A DNA stretch of 64,000 bases, taken from positions 5,524,501 through 5,588,500 of the forward strand of contig JAZGTN010000046.1 of the NCBI GenBank assembly GCA_037783415.1. The letters run 5' to 3'. Positions 13,201-22,200 of the stretch are shown here, in pieces. Position numbers and translations under genes: made by a program. How positions within the stretch are numbered: position 1 is the stretch's first letter; each line of letters starts with the position of its first letter. Below the pieces are notes generated by a model. It was not told the origin of the DNA, did not search any database, and saw nothing but the letters and a program-made list of their open reading frames with translations. Source of the stretch: Leptasterias polaris (Eukaryota; Echinodermata; Asteroidea; Forcipulatida; Asteriidae).

Positions 13201-16200
13201 GTAATATGGTTTGGATAACCTTTCACCCCAAAACATTTGAATCTGAGAAACGATTCATGCATGATTGGCTTCTCAGATTCATTGAGGGTTGGTGTCCGTT
13301 CTCGATATGCTATAGCCAGAGATGTGGTTGGTACCTACTGTCACCTCGCTAACTGTGGATGGATTCGAGCGTTCATGTGAAATAAATTACCTTGACAGTT
13401 ATTTGCTGTTTTCTCAGCAAGGAAACACTGTATTCAGCTGAAACTTTCATATGTGACTTTAACTTTAACCCGAATTGGTAGTTTTTTTTAACTTGTCCAG
13501 TTGACAAGTTTCTCCTTTCCCCCACAGATATCCACATTTTTAATCTGCCTTATTTACTAATTATTTACTTTTTTCCCTCTTCCAACATTCCTTTTTGTCC
13601 TTTAGCCCATTTCACACGAGAGCTTTTTATCCAACATATTTTGCTATTTTTCGCAACCAGGATAAAAAATAGCAAAACCCACTCGTGTGAAAGCTATCCT
13701 AGTTATGAAATAGCAAAAGATCCTGACTAAATATAACCGCGATCGAGACCTACTACAAAAAATCGCAACTGCGTTATAATCGCACTGATCGGCCGTGTGA
13801 AACGACTCAACCAAGGACGTTGGTTATGCTGTTGTAGTACGCCTGCGCAGAACGCGTCATGTGCCTCGACCGTGTTGACACCCGGTTGACATGACGACAT
13901 GTCCTTCCAAGATGGCGACATCAGAAGTAATTATGTTTGTGCTACTTCTCTTGAGATTTTTGCGGCAATTTCAGTGTGTGAATTCCAGTCGAAGACACGC
14001 AAATGCTTTCCTCGGATTCAGAAGGAATTTGAGTAACAGCCAGCAAACGTGTGGGTTAGCTCGCCTGCGCCAAAGGATGAAAATTCGAGGGCCAATGATT
14101 TTCCGCGATCGCGGAAAACGGACGGAATTCGCGGAATCTGCCACTTGAAACGGAAAACAAGTGACAACAAGTTTGGCTTTTTCAAGTTATTAAATTCAAA
14201 AGTGTTGAAATTGAATAGGCAAGCGAATTTAACATTGTGTTCTTTATTAAACTTCTTTTAATACTAGAAAACATCAAAAATCAGACCGTAATAAGTGAGG
14301 TCGTAACCCGTTGAGCCTATGAACGATGTACAAATGAATACACGTTGTTTACTACGGAGGTCAAAATCATCACATTCACGGCACGTTCTTTACTGTTTTT
14401 TTCACTCAAATTGCATTTTATCCCTCCCTTTAATCAACAACCAACCACAAACCAGCTTACCCCTGCTCTATATGAACACACACATTGATTGTTCACTCAT
14501 AAAGGTCTTAAATCAACCATAAACTTTCAACATTTTGTCGTCGCCAAAGCGAAAACAAAATGGCTGACGTTCTGTTTCTGTCTTGCATGTGCAATATCTG
14601 ATAACGCAACGACTGTTGCATGTTTCTTGCTTTTGTTGCAGGGATCAGTGCACTGATTTCTATAACATTGGATTAGTGCAGTGCAGTACAATTTTGGAAA
14701 TTGCCAACTCCAGAACTGAATCGGCCGTTGATTAATAGAGAGTTTGTGACGTCTGAAACGGAAGTCGTGTTTTTCAAAAACGGAATTTGCACTTTTCTGA
14801 AACGGAAAATCATTGGCCCTACAGATTCCTGATATAAAACTAGGAGGGTAGTGGTGATATAAAACTAAAAGAGTGGCACGCAAACAAGCTAGATTACACA
14901 TCCATGCGGAACATACAACGCGGGAAAATCACTGGTTGCCTACTGAAGAGTTTCGCGTGGCATACCAGCGAAGTAACACATGACCTTTGACCTCGCAGTA
15001 GCCAAGCCGACAACAAGGGACGTTGGTTCGGTTGTCGTGTGAAACACCGTTGTGAAATAGCAAACCACCAAGGTGCTAGACAGTTGGCGCTCGTAACCGA
15101 GGACGTTGGTTGTCAACGCTCGTGTGAAAAGGGCTATAGTGTTTCCAACTTTTTGTGGTCAAGCCAGCCCCTTCCCTCCATAATCACCCCCCCTTTGTCT
15201 CCATAAACCATGTTTACCCCCTGCTTTTTCTGAATGCTTTCTGCTTCTCTCCCCCTCTCTCTCTCTATTCATGTATTTCCACTTGACTGCTCTTGTTACA
15301 CTTGTACACATGTTTATGTGTGTTGTGTTGTCATTTAGCCTTTGAGAAAAAGCCTTTTAGAGAAAAGGCCATTTAGCCTTCGACTCTGCTAGGGTCGAAA
15401 TGTCAGGCCACTAACTATTTTTTGCAAGTTTAATTTTCTGGGACCAACCTTGTCAGGATGTACCAGCATACACTGCCTTCGATAATACTTCTTGATGTCT
15501 TCCTCAGTTGCCGCAGAGCTCACACCTAATACTTCAAAGGGATTATCTGGATCGCATTGCAGTAATCTCTTTATAGCTGCACCAGCTGAAAGATTAAAAA
15601 GAAGTTGTGTTGTAAAATCTGAGTAAGATAATACCATGGCCCATTTTATTTACTTATTTATTTCCAGGCAGCACACATACAGTTCATACAAAGAACTAAC
15701 AAAATAAATAGGACAACAAAGAACAAGCTCGCAAAAAACGAAAAAGCAAAAATAATCATTATCTAAAGACAATCTAGGCAATAAAGGGCATAAAAAAAGT
15801 ACAAAAACACATAATAATTTATTTTTAAATTACACATCAAATATAAAGTCATGCTGTTCAGATTTCCAGCAAGTTTACAGTCCTGACACGTAATGGTTTT
15901 GCAATTACACTAGCTAGCATAACCAACGACTCACTAGATTTGCCATTTTGCTTTTACAAGAAGTGACCAATCAAGATTCGAAAATCTGTTGACCAATATA
16001 AGTTGACAGTTTTCAGGAACCGGTGAATCTCAAAATGCATTTGCTTTTACAAAGCGCTCTGCGTACACCTTTTTTTTCCCAGCAAAATATTTTTTTAATG
16101 GATTAATAACTCATCAAAATAGTTGCAAGATTGAAAATATATTGACAGCTCTGTATGACTGAAGGAGTGTGCAGGTAGTACAATTAGCATAAAGTCAATA

Positions 16201-19200
16201 AAGCAGTGAGTACAATTTAGAATAAAATCAAGAAAGCAGTCTACGAAACAGCTGTTTGAAAAATGGCTCAACTTCAAACGCGATTGTCACCAAACACAGA
16301 ATTTTGTCAGAGCCGTATATTGAGAGAGTTGTGAAAACATTTTGTGTAAAAAAAGAATGCATTAGCAAAAACTGGGTGCAAGACTAGTCAGCTCATTGGG
16401 TTGTGCTGCATTTGGACCCAAAATGGCGTCCAGCAACCAACGAGACCTAAGAAAACTGTTCCCTCTATGTCGCAGTTCTCTCAATACACAGCTCTGGATA
16501 TTGTCATTGAAGACAGGGAAAACATACCAAGTATGCTGACTACATGATTAAAGAGGAAGGGAAGTGAGCAATTAAATTTGGTGATGTACTCATTTTCCAA
16601 TAGATAGAGTCTTCATGTAAGTGGGGAAGAAATTACAAGTCTCTAACCTTACGTTAAAATGGTGTAAAGTGCCATTGCATTTGATTCCCATCAAGTGCAA
16701 AGTTAGTCAAATCCAAAACATGTGATGGGTCTCTACAATTTGTGTACTGGGATGTTTTTGTTTATAACTGACTTTCAATAATATTCAATCAAAACATCCT
16801 TAAATTTGACCTTTTAAATGACAACAAACTCCTCCTTAGAATATAAAGATCAATTGGTTGATGAAATCCAATGACATCATGTTTCAAATTTCATCTGATG
16901 AAAACAGTTATAAAGCCAAATCATACCCCGTACAAAAATGTAGAGACCCATTTTTCTCAGAATGATGTCATCAGATGTTTTGGATATTGACAAATTTTGC
17001 ACTGGGAGGGTATCGAATGCAATGGCAATTTACACCATTACACCCAAAAGGGGGTAGAAACTTGTAATTTTTTCCCAACTCACACGAGGACTCTATCTAG
17101 TGGAAAATGAGTACATCACAAAATTGAATTGCTCATTTCTCTTCTTCTTTAAGATCTGTAAATGAGTACCTGTTGTAGGAATTTCTATGCTTCTTGTTGG
17201 TTGTGACGGCGGCTGGGCACTGCTAGGACCCATGGTCGACCCCCATGCCCTTTGACCTCCAGTAGCGCCCTCGTGACCCCTGGAAGCGCCCTCGTGACCC
17301 CTGGAAGCTCCCTCACGCTCTCGATGCTCTCGGAGGAGTTTGAAGATCTCCTTCAGTATGTGCCAGCCGTACTTTATGCACAACTTAATCCTGTAGTTAG
17401 AAAAATAAGATCATCTTTCAGACACATGGCATTTCAAATGAGTGGATATAATTTTATCAGCTGGGAGTATAAAACCCTACTTAGACTGATGTATCATAAG
17501 TAGAGATTCCCAAGCCATAGGCACCCTTGAGGTGCACATTCTCTAACATATGTCTTGTCCAGAATCCTGTAATTAGCAGCAGTTATCGCCAACAATTCAA
17601 CTGTTGTAATAACTGCGTTATTTTGATGTTGCCCTAATAAAGGACGAAGCAATAATGGTGTCATCAGATGTTTTGGATGTTGACAAGTTTTGCACTGAGC
17701 GTGTATCAAATGCACTGGCAATTTACACCAATAATTGCACTATGTTGATGTTGCCCTAATAAGGGACGAAGCAATAATGGTGTCATCAGATGTTTTGGAT
17801 GTTGACAAATTTTGCACTGAGCGGGTATTGAATGCAATGGCAATTTACACCATTTTAAACGTGAGGTTAGAGACTTCTAACGTTTCCCCGCTCACATGAG
17901 GACTCTATCTATTGGAAATTGAGTTCATCACAAAATTGAATCAGTCCCTTCCCTTCCTCAGTAATACAGTAACACTTACATGCTGCACAGACAGGCACAG
18001 AGAATGAGTGATAGTAACAGGATAAAGCCAAGAACCCAGAGTAGATGTTTGCCGATGCCTCTCATCCACTTGTACAAAGGATCAACATCTGCATCAGGAG
18101 AAACAACAGTGAAGGTTTAACACAAGTAGATGTAATAACTTGTGTCAGGAAAAAGAACATATTTTATTTTAATAACAACAATAACTAGTTCCTATTTAGC
18201 GCATTTTACAATAAGGTAAAATGTATCAGTGCGCTTTACATTTATAGTGCCCTGGTCATTGTGCCAATAACGGACTGTAATCAATCTCATTGGTCTTGGA
18301 AAAGCACTTTAAGTACACATTAAGAGAACAAAAGTGTGGGACAAGGTCTTAACCCTCCGTAGGCCTACATGAAGTTTAAAACATCAAACTGTGTTACCCA
18401 GCATACAATGTCAGCCACCAATCACCATCAAAGTTTTACTTCAGATTTTAACATAGTGTGTAAATGCAAATTCCTTTAAGAAAATATGACAAACGTACAC
18501 ATCTTATTGTAAAAATTGATAAAGATGTTTACCTTCTATGTTAATTTCTTCCTGTTGGTTGGTTCTCTGTCTGTATTCGGAGTCAGTATCTCTCATCCTG
18601 GAAGATGCATGTGACCCCGAAGCCTGTGGCGCTGTCCTGTAACCTGTTGATGGCTGGGGTCTTGTGTGTTCTCCAGTGGCCTTTGAGTTCATGTTGGTTG
18701 ACTGCTTCTCTGATCTGGACTGGGAAGCGTGTGCAGAGTTTGTCTCTGTTGGTTTCCGATGCCTCTCTGGAGCTACTTTCGGTTTGGTCTTTGTCTCGGC
18801 CCTGGAAGGACCTTTCTGGTACTCATCAGACTGGCTTGAAGCTTTCTTTGAGGGGTTTTCTTGTCTTCTATCAGACTCTGGTCTGGAGAAACTGGTTGAG
18901 TCTTTGGAAGAGTAAGAGCTGCCTTGTGCACTTGAGCTCATAAAGTTTCTCGATGACGGAGGCTGAGAGGTTGATGATGAAGATGCCGACTGTTTAGCTT
19001 CTCGTGAGTCTGAAGCATCTCGTGATGGTGGTTTAGGAGTTGTTTCTTTGAGGGTGTCAGAGTTGTTGTTTGAAGACTTTTGTCTGGTTGCAGTTCCCCT
19101 CGCAGGGTCTTCATGAGGCTGAAACCCGGAAGCCTGCTCCGTCTTGCTTCCATTTGCAGATTCTCCACTTGGGAAACTACCTTTTTGACTAGTTGCTGCT

Positions 19201-22200
19201 GCTTCTTGAGTATTTGCGTCAACCTTTCTTGATGAAGCATTCTGCTTTTTCCAGTCAGTATACGAACACCGCAAGTTGGGATTCTGAGGCACATCTTTGG
19301 ATTGGGTACTTCCCGCAACATACAAAGGGATACTTGGCTCCTTATTGATAGAGGGTTCCCGAGTTCTTTTAGGAGCATTGCAGTCCTTTTTTGAACTTTC
19401 CAAGCATGTCTCTGTCTCAGATGTTAACTTAGTTGCTGGCTTGGCTGAGGTTTGATTGACTGCTGGCTTTGTGCATGATTGATTAACACTTGTTGCAGCA
19501 TTCTTATTTTCACCAACTTTACCAGGAACACTGAATATTCTGGTAGGCTCCCAGAAAGCTTTTGCTGATTGTTTGGCAGGCTTCCTATCTTGCGCAACTT
19601 GGTCACTGTTTATGCTGGAGGTGTTTGTTGCTTTAGATTCTACATGTCCTTTCAGTGGGGTTTCTAATCTGCTTTCGGTTGCCTTAGCAGTTGGTGTGGA
19701 CAGCAACGAAGGTGATAATACCTTTGGGGCTGCCTCAGAAGTTGGTGTGGACAGTGACAAAGGTGATAATACCTTTAGCTCTGCCTTAGCAGTTGGTGTG
19801 GACAGCGACGAAGGTGATAATACCTTTGGGACTGCCTTAGAAGTTGGTGTGGACAGCAACGAAGGTGATAAGACCTTTAGCTCTGCCTTAGAAGTTGGTG
19901 TGGACAGCGACGAAGGTGATAATACCTTTGGGGCTGCCTTAGAAGTTGGTGTGGACAGTGATGAAGGTGATAATACCTTTGGGGCTGCCTTAGCAGTTGG
20001 TGTGGACAGTGACGAAGGTGATAATACCTTTGGCTCTGCCTTAGCAGTTGGTGTGGACAGTGACGAAGGTGATAATACCTTTGGGGCTGCCTTAGAAGTT
20101 GGTGTGGACAGCGACGAAGATGATAATATCTTTGGGGCTGCCTCAGAAGTTGGTGTGGACAGTGACGAAGGTGATGATACCTTTGGGGCTGCCTTAGAAG
20201 TTGGTGTGGACAGCGACGAAGATGATAATATCTTTGGGGCTGCCTCAGAAGTTGGTGTGGACAGTGACGAAGGTGATGATACCTTTGGGGCTGCCTTAGC
20301 AGTTGGTGTGGACAGTGACGAAGGTGATAATACCTTTGGCTCTGCCTTAGCAGTTGGTGTGGACAGTGACGAAGGTGATAATACCTTTGGGGCTGCCTTA
20401 GAAGTTGGTGTGGACAGCGACGAAGATGATAATATCTTTGGGGCTGCCTCAGAAGTTGGTGTGGACAGTGACGAAGGTGATGATACCTTTGGGGCTGCCT
20501 TAGCAGTTGGTGTGGACAGTGACGAAGGTGATAATACCTTTGGGGCTGCCTTAGCAGTTGGTGTGGACAGTGACGAAGGTGATAATACCTTTGGGGCTGC
20601 CTTAGCAGTTGGTGTGGACAGCGACGAAGGTGATGATACCTTTGGGGCTGCCTTAGAAATTGGTGTGGACAGTGATGAAGGTGATAATACCTTTGGCTCT
20701 GCCTTAGCAGTTGGTGTGGACAGTGACGAAGGTGATAATACCTTTGGGGCTGCCTTAGAAGTTGGTGTGGACAGCGACGAAGATGATAATATCTTTGGGG
20801 CTGCCTCAGAAGTTGGTGTGGACAGTGACGAAGGTGATGATACCTTTGGGGCTGCCTTAGCAGTTGGTGTGGACAGTGACGAAGGTGATAATACCTTTGG
20901 GGCTGCCTTAGCAGTTGGTGTGGACAGTGACGAAGGTGATAATACCTTTGGGGCTGCCTTAGAAGTTGGTGTGGACAGCGACGAAGATGATAATATCTTT
21001 GGGGCTGCCTCAGAAGTTGGTGTGGACAGTGACGAAGGTGATGATACCTTTGGGGCTGCCTTAGAAGTTGGTGTGGACAGCGACGAAGGTGATGATACCT
21101 TTGGGGCTGCCTTAGAAATTGGTGTGGACAGTGATGAAGGTGATAATACCTTTGGGGCTGCCTTAGCAGTTGGTGTGGACAGTGACGAAGGTGATAATAC
21201 CTTTGGGGCTGCCTTAGAAGTTGGTGTGGACAGTGACGAATGTGACAATACCTTTGGCTCTGTAGAAACACCCTTAGTTAGACCTGGACAGTTACTTTTG
21301 TCCTCTGAAGAGCCGCTTTGTGATGGAGTTGAACTTATGGAAGGCTTGGCAAGAGACTCTTGACAGCTTGGACTGCACTTTGGTTGTTCAGTAGATTTTA
21401 GCGTCAGTGATGTATCCCTTCCTAGACATCCGCTGAAACTATCACTAGGAGAAGAGTTTGAAATGATAGTATCAAGAGCTCGACAGACTGGAACCTCTGT
21501 CTCTAGGATTCCAGCTTTAAATATATCATTCACATTGATGTAAGTTTGTGAACTTGGTTGGGCGTTTTCTTCCCTTGTTGCATTTAAGCGCTCAGTATTT
21601 ACCAGAGAACTGGCGCTTTTGCCTACAGATGTTTCAATCTTAGATCTTGAGCTTACATTTGTAGACGTTGTGCAATGATTTGTTTGAACACTTGTGTTAT
21701 TGCACATACCGTTGGCTGTCGTTTTGGGCGGACTTTCAGTTTTACTCAATGTCTCTGGACTTGTGTCTGGGGATATCCCAAGAGGCACATACATTCTCTT
21801 AATGATGTCTCGCCACTCGGCTTCTGTCATCCTCTCGTCCGAGTCACTGTAACCTCTTTCCGGGATTCCTTGTTCATCTCCCTTGGCCGGAGTCTGAGTT
21901 TCCATTTTCTTTGATGAATTCTGACAGGTATTTTCACTCGCGTGTTTCACTCTACTTGGTTGCATTGGTCCCATTGTCACATGGTCATTTTGTCCCCCTT
22001 TTGCCTTTGAGCTTAAGTCTATCGTTTCAATTCTCTTAGAGTCCAAGTTCACAGACTCTTTCTGGTCCCTAGCTCCAGATATCTTGAAACTTTGAGTAGT
22101 TTCTGATGAGTTAAAAATTCTCCTTGGATCAAAAAATTGCTTGTCAGCCACTTTACCACTCATTGGTTCTTTTGGTTTGTCACTGTTCTTGACAGATGAT

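Noticed and set aside
19877..21271. 464-codon second minus-strand frame of His/Arg-rich repeats
   Set aside because: Same cause: it is an alternate frame of the minisatellite within the real exon.
19573..21363. 596-codon plus-strand frame of acidic [19 protein letters not shown] repeats
   Set aside because: It is antisense to the giant DNAJC14-like exon, consists almost wholly of the minisatellite, and is open only because the unit is 51 bp. No splice or promoter evidence supports it.
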